A DNA stretch of 64,000 nucleotides, taken from assembly GCA_002310175.1 (NCBI GenBank), contig DBYG01000044.1, positions 1 to 64,000 on the forward strand, read 5' to 3'. The DNA comes from Bacteroidales bacterium UBA1192 (lineage in GTDB: Bacteria > Bacteroidota > Bacteroidia > Bacteroidales > Bacteroidaceae). Of this stretch, positions 51,368-60,565 are shown one piece after another. The notes under the pieces were generated by a model. That model saw nothing but the letters and a program-made list of their open reading frames with translations. It had not been told where the DNA came from and did no database searches. Within the stretch, counting starts at the first letter, position 1, and each line of letters starts with the position of its first letter. The translations under genes were made by a program, and so were the position numbers.

Positions 51368-53014
51368 TTATTTGTACAGGAAGCGGCGGATAGACATTTT
51401 CGGAGTCTTCTCAAACGGTACATCCCGGATTTCCACCTTGGCCAACTGGCTATAAACAGGAAGCTGCCGGTTGGAAGCCAGACGTATGTTGTCGGGGATG
51501 GAGTCCTTGGCCTCAGCATCAAGCAGCGACTTGGCTATGGCCTGTTCGTCCAGATAGACAAGAGCCACCAGCTTGCCGCCGCGATCTACAACTACGGATT
51601 CCAACACGTAGTCCTGGTTGTTCACTACAGCCTCAATCTCCTCAGGATATATGTTCTGTCCTGAAGGACCTAATATCATGTTCTTGGAACGTCCGCGGAT
51701 GAATATGTTGCCTTCAGCATCCATTATGCCCAGATCACCGGTCTTGAGCCAACCGTCTTCGGTGAAAGCATTAGCTGTGGCCTCCGGGTTGTTATAGTAG
51801 CCTATCGTGATATTTTCGCCGCGTGCCTGGATTTCACCTACCACATTATGCGGATCCTCTGAGTCAATGCGCACTTCAGCCACATCCACGGGCTTGCCGC
51901 ATGAACCTGGAACATACTTGGTCCAATGCTCGTAAGCCAGAAGAGGACAAGCCTCGGTCATACCGTACCCCACCAGATAGGGGAATTTTATCTTTTTCAG
52001 GATTCTCTCCACCTCAGGGTTCAGTGCGGCTCCACCCATAATGAACTCTTCCACATTACCTCCGAACGCTTGAACAAGTCCGTCCCGGACTTTGTTGTAA
52101 ATCAGTTTGTTCAAACCTGGAACCTTGAGCATGAACTTTACTGCTGGCTTATCCAGGGTGGGCTTGATCTTGGATTTGTAGATCTTTTCCATAACCAGCG
52201 GAACTGTTATGAGCAGATAGGGCTTTACATCTGCGAACGCTTTCATGAGTGTAGCCGGTGTAGGTGCCTTCCCCAACCAGTATATGGATGTGCCGTTGGA
52301 GAGAGGGTAGAGGAATTCTATAACCAGTCCGTACATATGGGCCATAGGGAGCATGGATACCATCTTGTCGCCGGCAGGAACGTGACGCTGACTGTAATCC
52401 ACTATTGACGAGAAATTACGGTAGGTAAGCATCACACCCTTAGGATCACCGGTGGAGCCTGAAGTGTAGTTTATCGTTGACAGGTCATCCCAGTTGTCGG
52501 TGGGAAAAATGACTTCGTCCCGTCCGAATCCGTTTGGGTATTTGTTTTCAAATAATTCGTCAAGATGCTCAAAAGCATAGGAAATCTTATCGTCATTGCA
52601 ATAGAGCATCTTGAGGGTGTTGATATCGAAAGCAGCGCGGACTTTTGGCATCTTACTGATATCCATCCTGGCCCATTTGTCAGAGTCGGTGAACAACACT
52701 ATGCTCTCTGAATGGTTAACAAGTCCCATTACGCTCTCTGGCTTGAAATCAGCCAGGATAGGTACTATCACCGTCTCGTAAGTGTTAACAGCCAGATAGG
52801 CGAATCCCCAGCGGGCTCCGTTCTGAGCCCATAGAGCTATGTGGTCACCTTTCTTTATTCCGGCATACTCGAATATGATATGGAAGCGGGCGATAGAGCG
52901 GGCCATCTGTGAGTAGGTGAAACTCTCTCCGCCAATGTTGTTGAGTGCTGGCTTGTCCCAGTATTTGCGTGTGGCCTCCTGAAGCCTTTCCAGATAGTGT
53001 GGATATTTTTCCAT
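51368..53014 (-). CDS. AMP-binding acyl-CoA (or acyl-ACP) ligase, second copy
   Basis: A 548-residue ANL enzyme. The ATG at 53014 (MEKYPHYLERLQEATRKYWDKPALNN) is chosen because the frame upstream opens only with a TTG lying in the probable -7 element. ATP loop NYTSGSTGDPKGVMLTY; PYLVGYGMTEACPLLAYEH; GWLKTGDLGIMDAEGNIFIRGRSKNMILGPSG; C-terminal PKMSIRRFLYK. Clear paralogue of the ligase at 46.3 kb with the same ends. Here alone, with no fatty-acid genes attached. Confidence 0.9.
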   Translation of the reverse strand: MEKYPHYLERLQEATRKYWDKPALNNIGGESFTYSQMARSIARFHIIFEYAGIKKGDHIALWAQNGARWGFAYLAVNTYETVIVPILADFKPESVMGLVNHSESIVLFTDSDKWARMDISKMPKVRAAFDINTLKMLYCNDDKISYAFEHLDELFENKYPNGFGRDEVIFPTDNWDDLSTINYTSGSTGDPKGVMLTYRNFSSIVDYSQRHVPAGDKMVSMLPMAHMYGLVIEFLYPLSNGTSIYWLGKAPTPATLMKAFADVKPYLLITVPLVMEKIYKSKIKPTLDKPAVKFMLKVPGLNKLIYNKVRDGLVQAFGGNVEEFIMGGAALNPEVERILKKIKFPYLVGYGMTEACPLLAYEHWTKYVPGSCGKPVDVAEVRIDSEDPHNVVGEIQARGENITIGYYNNPEATANAFTEDGWLKTGDLGIMDAEGNIFIRGRSKNMILGPSGQNIYPEEIEAVVNNQDYVLESVVVDRGGKLVALVYLDEQAIAKSLLDAEAKDSIPDNIRLASNRQLPVYSQLAKVEIRDVPFEKTPKMSIRRFLYK

Positions 53015-53038
53015 AAGTTGAATTTGTATTTCTATTTG

Positions 53039-53046
53039 CAAAAATA
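53039..53046 (-). promoter_or_regulatory. -7 element of the second acyl ligase gene
   Basis: Minus strand TATTTTTG, 25 bases before the ATG at 53014. Confidence 0.45.
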
Positions 53047-53110
53047 TATAAAAATACCATTTTTTTCGTGGTTGAGCCGGTGAGAATGCAGGAGGAAGTA
53101 AACAGATTCT

Positions 53111-53118
53111 TAAATTTG
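53111..53118 (+). promoter_or_regulatory. -7 element before the thioredoxin-like lipoprotein gene
   Basis: TAAATTTG, 29 bases before the ATG at 53147; no clear -33 element. Confidence 0.45.
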
Positions 53119-53146
53119 CAGCCTGAATTGAAAAAGTATGGCATAA

Positions 53147-54211
53147 ATGAAAACGAACAGAGTTGTATTGGCGTTATCCGCCATGTTGCTTGCCGGTTGC
53201 GGCACAAATAAGAACCTATACACTTTAAAAGGTGTGTTTGAGGACTGTGACGAACCTATGGTCTGGCTTGTGTGCGGTAACGACGTGATTGACTCCATGT
53301 CAGTTGATGGCGGTGCATTTTCATTCAGTGGGGAGGTGCAGAATCCCACACTGGCCTGGGTATGTACTGCTCCCAACCACCGTATGGCCGATTTCGAGTG
53401 CGAGTTCATCCTTGAGCCGGGCATACTGGTAATGAGCAAGCTCCCTGATGCTGAGCAGTATGTTGTGAAAGGCAGCAAGTCCAATGACCTGCTGTCAGCC
53501 CTTGAGCAGAGGTCCGTGGAGATGGTCAAGGAGTATGCACAGTCCCATGATATGGAGGGTATAGAGGAGGAGATGGACCGTCAGTGGAACGGACTGTTGC
53601 TTAACGGCCTCAAGGAGAATACTGACAATATGTTCGGTCTCTATTGTCTGAGGGAACTCTCATACGAGGCTCTTGAACCTCAGCAGATAATGGATTATCT
53701 TAACCGTTTTCCGGAAACAGTCAAGGAAGACCGTCTCTGGAAATCACTTGAGACCAGTACCTCCAAGCATCTAAAGACAATAGTAGGACAGCCCTTTATG
53801 GATTTCACGCAGACCGATGCCGACGGCAATCCCGTAACCGCATCCCAGGTCATGAAACAGCCCGGAAACAAGTACGTGCTCATAGATTTCTGGGCATCAT
53901 GGTGCGGTCCCTGCATGAGAGAACTCCCGTTCATCAAGGAGGCTTACTCAAAATATTCCGGCAGGGGTTTCCAGATTCTCGGAGTTTCACTTGACAGAGC
54001 GAGGGAACCCTGGATTAAGGCCATGCAGGACAACAGTATGAACTGGGTCAATGTGAGTGACCTCAAGTACTGGAACAATGAGGTGGCGGTACAATATGGT
54101 ATAAACTCCATCCCGAGCAACTTCCTTATTGAATGCTCAACCGGCACTATAGTGGCCGTAGGCCTGCGCGGAAGGAACCTGGAGAGTAAACTGTCCGAGC
54201 TGCTGGACTGA
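53147..54211 (+). CDS. Thioredoxin-fold (TlpA/ResA-like) lipoprotein with DUF4369-type N-terminal domain
   Basis: A 354-residue lipoprotein (MKTNRVVLALSAMLLAGC, Cys18). Residues about 25-115 are the beta-rich DUF4369-like domain; a helical linker follows; residues about 210-354 are a TlpA-type thioredoxin fold with redox motif WASWCGPC and SIPSNFLI containing the cis-proline. Anchored in the periplasm, probably reducing or isomerising disulfides. It is 55 bases upstream of a TonB-dependent receptor on the same strand, so the two may be co-expressed. Confidence 0.9.
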   Translation: MKTNRVVLALSAMLLAGCGTNKNLYTLKGVFEDCDEPMVWLVCGNDVIDSMSVDGGAFSFSGEVQNPTLAWVCTAPNHRMADFECEFILEPGILVMSKLPDAEQYVVKGSKSNDLLSALEQRSVEMVKEYAQSHDMEGIEEEMDRQWNGLLLNGLKENTDNMFGLYCLRELSYEALEPQQIMDYLNRFPETVKEDRLWKSLETSTSKHLKTIVGQPFMDFTQTDADGNPVTASQVMKQPGNKYVLIDFWASWCGPCMRELPFIKEAYSKYSGRGFQILGVSLDRAREPWIKAMQDNSMNWVNVSDLKYWNNEVAVQYGINSIPSNFLIECSTGTIVAVGLRGRNLESKLSELLD

Positions 54212-54266
54212 ATCTCATGACCTTTAAATAACGAATGGGAGGATATTTCAAACAAAAATAAAAAAT

Positions 54267-56333
54267 ATGACAAGAGGATTCATCTGTGCTGTGGTATATG
54301 CACTGTTCTGCTGTATTCCTGGCAGTATTTCGGCAAGTGCTGTATCTGAAGTTGAAACAATTGATTTTATGCATGCGGATGTAGATGAATCCACTGATGC
54401 CAGAATCGATGAGGATGGTTTCACTGTCGGTCTTGGTGAGATTGAGATTATCGGTTCCCGGGTACCGCTGGCTGAGGTTCAGGCTCCGCGTATGGTTACT
54501 CTCATGACACAGGAAGACATTCAGGCTGCCTCGGTCCACAGTATAAATGACCTTTTGGAATACGCCGTAGGGGTGGATGTGCGTCAGCGCGGTGAGATGG
54601 GCGTACAGACTGACATATCCATGCGAGGCGGCAATTTTGATCAGATAACCCTGTTGCTGAACGGAGTGAACATATCTTCACCGCACACAGGACATCTTAC
54701 TGCTGATTTTCCTGTCAGCGTATATGACATTGAGCGTATTGAAGTAATTGAAGGTCCTTCGGCACGAGTGTTCGGAACAAGTGCGTTTACAGGTGTGATA
54801 AACATAGTGACCCGCAAGGCAGAGGCCAACGGCGGACTGGTGCATCTGTCAGGCGGACAGTACGGCACGGCAGGAGCGGACATCAGTTTGGACATAAGCG
54901 GGAACAACAATTCCGGACAAAAACGTTTTTCACTCTCACTTGATGAGGATGGACTCAGGTTAGGCCGTAACAGTAACACATTTTCAAACAGATTCTCAGC
55001 CGGAATGAACCGCAGTGACGGTGCTACTCCTAACAGTGATTTCACTGCATGGCGCGGGTTTTGGAACTCATCCATCCGTCAGAACGGCATGAAAATTGAC
55101 ATGCAGGCTGGTTACAGCTATCGCAAGTTCGGAGCCAATACATTCTACGGGGCAGCCAGCACTGACCAGTGGGAGAGCAACGAGCGCATTATGGCAGCTG
55201 TCACATCGGATTTCAGGGTAGGGCAGGTTCATGTGGCTCCGTCGGTATCATGGAACCGTTGGTTTGACCACTATCAGTGGCACAAAGGAAGTCCTGCCGG
55301 CGAGAACTACCATCAGGTAGATACATGGGCAGCATCTGTCAATAGTTGGGTGGACAGCAGGTTGGGACGGACTTCTTTTGGGCTGGAAATGCGCACGGAC
55401 ATGATCCGTTCCACAAAACTGGGTTATCCGCTTGACGCTCATCTGTATTACTCTCTTGGAGGCATTGATGCAGTTGATTCGCTGGATTACCGTTTTGCTG
55501 CTGACAGAACTGATGTCTCAGCTTTCCTTGAGCACAACATCCTGCTTGATGACCTGACCATTTCTTTTGGCCTGCTGGCCAATATGAACACAGCACTTGA
55601 TTACGGTTGGCGCCTCTATCCGGGTATTGACCTCTCTTACCGTCCTTTCAGCGGAACCACCCTGTTCGCCTCATGGAATAAGGCCCTGCGTATGCCCACA
55701 TTCACGGACCTCTTCTACTCAGGCACTAACATACAGGGCACCACAAACCTCAAACCTGAAAAGACATCTGATCTTAATATTGGCCTGCGTTACCGTACAG
55801 AAGGAGTCAACCTTCAGCTGCAGGGCTTCTATAGCCGCCGTACCGATATGATTGACTGGGTGATATATGCCGATGAACCCGATGGCAAGACTTTCCGTTC
55901 AGGTAATTTTTCTGTGGATTGCAGCGGAGTGGAGTTTTCGGGCGCCCTCTATCCCGGAGAGTATGCAAGCTCCCTCTCTTTCCTGAGGAAACTCAGTGCC
56001 CAGTATGCCTATATCCATCAGGATCAGAAATATGATACCCCCGTCAAGGCCAGCAAGTATGCTATGGAGTACCTGAGGCACAAGGTAGTGCTTCAGGCCG
56101 ATGCCGATGTGGTCTCAAAGCTGGGCTTGTCGGCCACATGGCGCTGGCAGGACAGAGTGGGGCAGGATAACGAGCCGTATTCTCTCCTTGACGGCCGTAT
56201 AACCTGGACGGAGAACCGCTGGAACGCCTATGTTTCCTGCTCCAATATACTAAACGTGAAATACAGGGACTATTCATTCATTGAACAGCCCGGCCGCTGG
56301 CTGATGGCAGGATTGGTACTGACCATACTGTAA
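54267..56333 (+). CDS. TonB-dependent outer-membrane receptor (BtuB-like)
   Basis: A 688-residue receptor with signal peptide (MTRGFICAVVYALFCCIPGSISA). The plug runs about 60-180: IEIIGSRVPLAEVQAPRMVTLMTQEDIQA, SINDLLEYAVGVDVRQRG, DISMRGGNFDQITLLLNGVNIS, IERIEVIEGPSARVFGTSAFTGVINIVT. The barrel follows (NIGLRYRTEGVNLQLQGFYSR, YVSCSNILNVKYRDYSFIEQPGRW) and ends on a hydrophobic strand. It lacks the N-terminal carboxypeptidase-like domain of SusC proteins, so it is a BtuB-type small-ligand receptor (cobalamin, siderophore or metal chelate), not the missing glycan porter of the mannan locus. Confidence 0.9.
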   Translation: MTRGFICAVVYALFCCIPGSISASAVSEVETIDFMHADVDESTDARIDEDGFTVGLGEIEIIGSRVPLAEVQAPRMVTLMTQEDIQAASVHSINDLLEYAVGVDVRQRGEMGVQTDISMRGGNFDQITLLLNGVNISSPHTGHLTADFPVSVYDIERIEVIEGPSARVFGTSAFTGVINIVTRKAEANGGLVHLSGGQYGTAGADISLDISGNNNSGQKRFSLSLDEDGLRLGRNSNTFSNRFSAGMNRSDGATPNSDFTAWRGFWNSSIRQNGMKIDMQAGYSYRKFGANTFYGAASTDQWESNERIMAAVTSDFRVGQVHVAPSVSWNRWFDHYQWHKGSPAGENYHQVDTWAASVNSWVDSRLGRTSFGLEMRTDMIRSTKLGYPLDAHLYYSLGGIDAVDSLDYRFAADRTDVSAFLEHNILLDDLTISFGLLANMNTALDYGWRLYPGIDLSYRPFSGTTLFASWNKALRMPTFTDLFYSGTNIQGTTNLKPEKTSDLNIGLRYRTEGVNLQLQGFYSRRTDMIDWVIYADEPDGKTFRSGNFSVDCSGVEFSGALYPGEYASSLSFLRKLSAQYAYIHQDQKYDTPVKASKYAMEYLRHKVVLQADADVVSKLGLSATWRWQDRVGQDNEPYSLLDGRITWTENRWNAYVSCSNILNVKYRDYSFIEQPGRWLMAGLVLTIL

Positions 56334-56358
56334 TGCATCATTCAAAACCCTGCCGGGA

Positions 56359-57390
56359 TTACAGGAGTTCCGCCAGTTCCAGGATGAGGCGTTCGGTGTC
56401 TTTCCAGCCCAGGCAGGGGTCGGTGATTGATTTGCCGTAGATGCACTCTCCGGGTCCCTGGGCTCCCTCCTCGATATAGGATTCTATCATGAGACCTTTC
56501 ACTATCCGTTTGATGGTGTCGTTGGAACGCATGCTGTGAAGCACCTCCTTGGCAATCCGGATCTGCTCCTTGAACTTTTTGCCGGAGTTGGAATGGTTGC
56601 AATCCACTATTACGGCCGGGTTATGCAGATACTGCGACTCTTCGTACAAATCCACGAGCCGCTTGAGGTCCTCATAGTGATAGTTGGGATGGCTGGTGCC
56701 GTGATTGTCCACAAATCCCCGGAGAATGGCGTGGGTGTAAGGGTTACCGAGGCTCTCAACCTCCCAGTCACGATATATGAAAGTGTGGCTGCTTTGTGCG
56801 GCGCGGATAGAGTTCATCATGACCGAGAGGTCACCACTGGTGGGATTCTTCATTCCCACAGGGATATCAAGTCCACTTGCTGTAAGGCGGTGCTGCTGGT
56901 CCTCCACGCTACGGGCTCCTACTGCCACGTATGAAAGCAGGTCGGAGAGAAACTGGTGGTTTTCGGGATAGAGCATCTCGTCGGCACAGGAGAACCCGGT
57001 CTCGGTGAGCGCCTTGAGGTGCAGCTTGCGGATGGCTATCAGACCCTTGAGGATATCGGGGCTTGCCAGCGGATTGGGTTGATGCAGCATTCCCTTGTAG
57101 CCGGCTCCGGTTGTACGGGGCTTGTTGGTATATATTCTCGGAATGATTACAATCTTTTCCTGAACTTTGTCCTGAAGCGGGCGCAGACGGCTTATGTAAT
57201 CCACCACTGCGTCCTCGCGGTCAGCCGAGCATGGACCTATCACTAGGATGAGCTTGTTCGAGACCCCGCTGAATGCATCCTTTATCTCCTTGTCGTTTCT
57301 CTTTTTTGCTTCGGTCGCCTCATCCGATACAGGGTACATCTTCTTAACCTCCTGCGGACTGAAGAGCTGGCGTTTGAATGTCATGTTCAT
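56359..57390 (-). CDS. 3-deoxy-7-phosphoheptulonate (DAHP) synthase, type I alpha
   Basis: First step of the shikimate pathway, from PEP and erythrose-4-phosphate. 343 residues of the AroFGH class: LILVIGPCSADREDAVVDY, IIPRIYTNKPRTTGAGYKGMLHQPNP, CADEMLYPENHQFLSDLLSYVAVGARSVEDQQHR, VIVDCNHSNSGKK, GLMIESYIEEGAQ. No chorismate mutase domain is attached. Last gene of the six-gene aromatic operon, 7 bases after tyrA. Which feedback inhibitor it responds to is not readable here. Confidence 0.93.
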   Translation of the reverse strand: MNMTFKRQLFSPQEVKKMYPVSDEATEAKKRNDKEIKDAFSGVSNKLILVIGPCSADREDAVVDYISRLRPLQDKVQEKIVIIPRIYTNKPRTTGAGYKGMLHQPNPLASPDILKGLIAIRKLHLKALTETGFSCADEMLYPENHQFLSDLLSYVAVGARSVEDQQHRLTASGLDIPVGMKNPTSGDLSVMMNSIRAAQSSHTFIYRDWEVESLGNPYTHAILRGFVDNHGTSHPNYHYEDLKRLVDLYEESQYLHNPAVIVDCNHSNSGKKFKEQIRIAKEVLHSMRSNDTIKRIVKGLMIESYIEEGAQGPGECIYGKSITDPCLGWKDTERLILELAELL

Positions 57391-57397
57391 GATAATC

Positions 57398-58252
57398 TCA
57401 TTTTTTGTCGAAACATATACGGCGTTCTGTTGATTTTCGCATCATATCCTGCAGTAGCTGCAAGTCATCGGCCTGGACAGCATCACGTATTTTCTTGATC
57501 TGTTCTATAAAGAGGTCCATCTCTTTGAGTAGGGCCTTCTTGTTCATCAGGAAAAGCTCGCTCCACATCTTGTCGTTGATACGTGCTATGCGGGTCAAGT
57601 CACGGAAAGAGTCACCAGTGTATTGGGCCAGATGTTCGGTCTCGCGACTGTTCATTAACGCTATTGCAATGCAGTGTGTGAGCTGGCTCAGGAAACCTAT
57701 CATCTCGTCATGCTCCTCAGGGCTGAGCCTTACTATACGGCCGAATCCGAGGATGCGGCCCACCTGGCTGCATGCCTCTATGGCGGCCGGAGTGTTGGAG
57801 AGGGTGGGGGTCACTATGTAGTTGGCTCCTACGAAAATGTCCGCATCCGCGTTCTTCACGCCATAGACTTCGCGTCCGGCCATAGGATGAGCACCAATGA
57901 ACTCCAGGTCTGGGCGCAGCATTCCCTGTATCTCATAGACCACGGAGCACTTGATGCCTGTGACATCGGTAAGCAGGGCTCCAGGTCTTATCATGGCTTG
58001 GTTCTCTTTAATCCATGAAAGAAGTGTCTTGGGATATAGAGAAAAGACTATCAAGTCAAACTTTGATATGTATTCCCTGTCGGGACGGTTGGTCCCGCTG
58101 TCTATCAGTCCGTTCTCAAGGGCATAGTCAATTGATTCCTGTGAGCGCGTGACAGCTCCCACATAATATCCTGCCCTGCGGAAACCCTGTGCGTAGCTGC
58201 CGCCTATGAGTCCCAGACCTACAATCAGTATCTTTTCTTTTCTGTCAAACAT
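57398..58252 (-). CDS. tyrA: Prephenate dehydrogenase
   Basis: Converts prephenate to 4-hydroxyphenylpyruvate for tyrosine. 284 residues. Rossmann NAD site ILIVGLGLIGGSYAQGFRRAG; GAHPMAGREVYG, and catalytic-His region FLSQLTHCIAIALMN. A helical dimerisation C-terminus follows. No ACT or chorismate mutase domain. Its start overlaps aroA by 8 bases. Confidence 0.92.
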   Translation of the reverse strand: MFDRKEKILIVGLGLIGGSYAQGFRRAGYYVGAVTRSQESIDYALENGLIDSGTNRPDREYISKFDLIVFSLYPKTLLSWIKENQAMIRPGALLTDVTGIKCSVVYEIQGMLRPDLEFIGAHPMAGREVYGVKNADADIFVGANYIVTPTLSNTPAAIEACSQVGRILGFGRIVRLSPEEHDEMIGFLSQLTHCIAIALMNSRETEHLAQYTGDSFRDLTRIARINDKMWSELFLMNKKALLKEMDLFIEQIKKIRDAVQADDLQLLQDMMRKSTERRICFDKK

Positions 58253-59459
58253 AATCAGTTATTTCTATTCCTGTGCCCTTCAATACGTCAAAGAATGACG
58301 GGAAACTCTTGTTCACCGCCTCAGTACCCTCTATCTCGCCTCCAAATGCTGTCAGCAGTATGCTCAGGGCCATTGCTATCCTGTGGTCATTATGACCTTT
58401 AAGGGTGACCGAAGGCTTGTGGAGAGGAGAGTTCCTGATGACGACACAGTTTTCGTCCACTGTGAATTCCGCACCGAAACGGGATAGTTCCTCAAGCATA
58501 TCGCCCACACGATCACTCTCCTTGATCCTGAGCCTGCGTATGCCTGTTATAACGGCTCCGTTCAGATATGCCGCCATAGCGAACAGTATGGGACCCAGGT
58601 CAATCTGGTTGGAGATGTCAATATGCGGGGTGCCGGTTCTCAGGGCGTTGAAATACTCCATGCAGAGGCGGTCACCCTGTAGTGAATCCTCCTTTAGTCC
58701 TTCAACGGTTACACTGCCCCCCATAAGGTTCAGGGCACTGAAGAACGCAGCGTTGGACCAGTCACCCTCCACGCGGGCATCGGTGGCCTTGTAGGTCTGG
58801 TTCCCGGGAATGATGATGCTACCGTCAGCTAGGGTATTGCAGTGGATTCCTGATATGGAGAGTATGCTGAGAGTCATGTCTATATACATACGGCTCTCTA
58901 TTCTTCCTTCAAGCCGTAAGCTGCTCTCACCTTCGACAAGAGGCAGGGCGAATAGCAGGCCCGATATGAACTGACTGCTTATGGAGGCGTCAATAGAGAA
59001 ACGTGAAGGTCTCAGCCTGCCGCTTATTTCAATTGAGTCGAGGTTTCTGATGCAGGTTATGCCCTGCTGCCGGAACAGGTCCTCATATATGCTGATTCCC
59101 CTGCTGATAAGCCTCGGGGTTCCGGTAAACCTGAAACTTCCACCTAAGGCAAGTGCCACGGGAATCATGAACCTGAGCGTGGTCCCGCTCTCATTACAAG
59201 GCATCACTACGGTCCCGGAGCCGTTACTGGTGGCGGATTGCGGTTTGAATGTCACGTTTCCGTCCTTTATGGTAAAACTGTGACCTAACGCCTTGACACA
59301 TTCCAGTGTGGCCTTTATATCTTCAGATAGTTCCACATGGCTTACAGTGCATTTCTCACCCGAGAGTGCTGAGGCTAGTATTAGCCTGTGCGCGTAGCTT
59401 TTGGAGGGTGGGGCTGTTATGGTTCCCCGAGCTGTTCCCTTGTGGATATATCTTTTCAT
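58245..59459 (-). CDS. aroA: 3-phosphoshikimate 1-carboxyvinyltransferase (EPSP synthase)
   Basis: A 404-residue enzyme joining PEP to shikimate-3-phosphate. APPSKSYAHRLILASALS holds the substrate Lys/Ser; ESGTTLRFMIPVALALGG, RIKESDRVGDMLEELSRFG and HNDHRIAMALSILLTAFGG are the standard active-site segments. Slightly short compared with E. coli AroA but complete at both ends. Overlaps aroC by 4 bases. Confidence 0.95.
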   Translation of the reverse strand: MKRYIHKGTARGTITAPPSKSYAHRLILASALSGEKCTVSHVELSEDIKATLECVKALGHSFTIKDGNVTFKPQSATSNGSGTVVMPCNESGTTLRFMIPVALALGGSFRFTGTPRLISRGISIYEDLFRQQGITCIRNLDSIEISGRLRPSRFSIDASISSQFISGLLFALPLVEGESSLRLEGRIESRMYIDMTLSILSISGIHCNTLADGSIIIPGNQTYKATDARVEGDWSNAAFFSALNLMGGSVTVEGLKEDSLQGDRLCMEYFNALRTGTPHIDISNQIDLGPILFAMAAYLNGAVITGIRRLRIKESDRVGDMLEELSRFGAEFTVDENCVVIRNSPLHKPSVTLKGHNDHRIAMALSILLTAFGGEIEGTEAVNKSFPSFFDVLKGTGIEITDYV

Positions 59460-60565
59460 CGGTTGATGTGTGTCTCGGAGGATGAGAGCCAGTCACTTCC
59501 GTATCTGAGGGCAAGCATGTCGCTTATCACAATGGCGGTAAGGCTTGTCACCACTATGCAGATACGCCTTATTATGGCTGGGTCATGACGGCCGTGCAGC
59601 TCTAAGAGGGCATCCTGACCCGTCTCCATGTTCACGGTGCGCTGCTGCTGTGCAATGGATGGGGTGGGCTTGACTGCCAGGTTGAACAGTACAGGCATCC
59701 CATTGGATAGTCCGCCGTTTATTCCGCCATTGTTGTTGGTGATGGTCCTGACGCAGCCGTTGTCATTGTAGAACTGGTCATTGGCCTGTGAGCCGCGGTC
59801 CGATGCGAATCCGAATCCGCGTCCGAACTCTATCCCTTTCACCCCGCCTATGGCGAACATAGCTTTGCTGATTACTCCTTCCAGTGAGTCGAACCAAGGT
59901 TCGCCTATACCCGGCATAAGGCCAGTGATTGCGGTCTGTACCTTGCCGCCCACTGAGTCATTGTCTGCGCGTGCCTTGAGGATGACATCTGTCATAGCCT
60001 GTTCCACATTGTCTATTGTGGGAAATATGCGTGAATTGACCAGGTCAGGCTCAGTCGTGAAATCGGTGAACTCACGGTCCTTCACATCGCCGCACTGCAG
60101 GATATGAGTGGCTATCCTGATACCTTTTGCTTCAAGTGCAGGTATCACTACGGCACCGGCAGCCACTATAGCTGCGGTAATGCGGCCGCTGAAATGTCCG
60201 CCGCCGCGCCAGTCCTCGAAACCATGATACCTGATATGGGCGGCATAGTCGGCATGTGAGGGCCTGGCCAGCATGGCTGTCTTCTCATAATCGGCACTAC
60301 GTATGTTCTCATTGGGGATGAGTATGCAGAGCGGGGCACCTGTGGTAAAGCCGTTGAACACTCCGCTCGCTATGGTGAAACGGTCCTCCTCCACGCGGGC
60401 GGTGTCAGTGGCACCCTGTGGCCTGCGTTTGGAAAGCTGCCGGCCGATGAACTGCTCATCGACCTTGATTCCGGGAGCAAGCCCGTCAAGCACCGCTCCT
60501 ATCATGGGCCCGTGGGACTCACCGAAGAGAGTCAGTATGACCTGAGTTCCTATGCTGTTCTTCAT
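59456..60565 (-). CDS. aroC: Chorismate synthase
   Basis: Forms chorismate from EPSP with reduced FMN. 369 residues. The ATG at 60565 (MKNSIGTQVILTLFGESHG) overlaps the aroB stop as ATGA, so it is preferred to an ATG seven codons further up. Signatures: GESHGPMIGAVLDG, RPSHADYAAHIRYHGFEDWRGGGHFSGR, GFASDRGSQANDQF, NNNGGINGGLSNGMP. Confidence 0.96.
   Translation of the reverse strand: MKNSIGTQVILTLFGESHGPMIGAVLDGLAPGIKVDEQFIGRQLSKRRPQGATDTARVEEDRFTIASGVFNGFTTGAPLCILIPNENIRSADYEKTAMLARPSHADYAAHIRYHGFEDWRGGGHFSGRITAAIVAAGAVVIPALEAKGIRIATHILQCGDVKDREFTDFTTEPDLVNSRIFPTIDNVEQAMTDVILKARADNDSVGGKVQTAITGLMPGIGEPWFDSLEGVISKAMFAIGGVKGIEFGRGFGFASDRGSQANDQFYNDNGCVRTITNNNGGINGGLSNGMPVLFNLAVKPTPSIAQQQRTVNMETGQDALLELHGRHDPAIIRRICIVVTSLTAIVISDMLALRYGSDWLSSSETHINR

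Noticed and set aside
54267..56333. TonB-dependent receptor considered as the missing SusC of the mannan locus
   Set aside because: It is a short BtuB-like receptor without the SusC N-terminal domain, has no SusD beside it, and lies 13 kb away with a thioredoxin-like lipoprotein.
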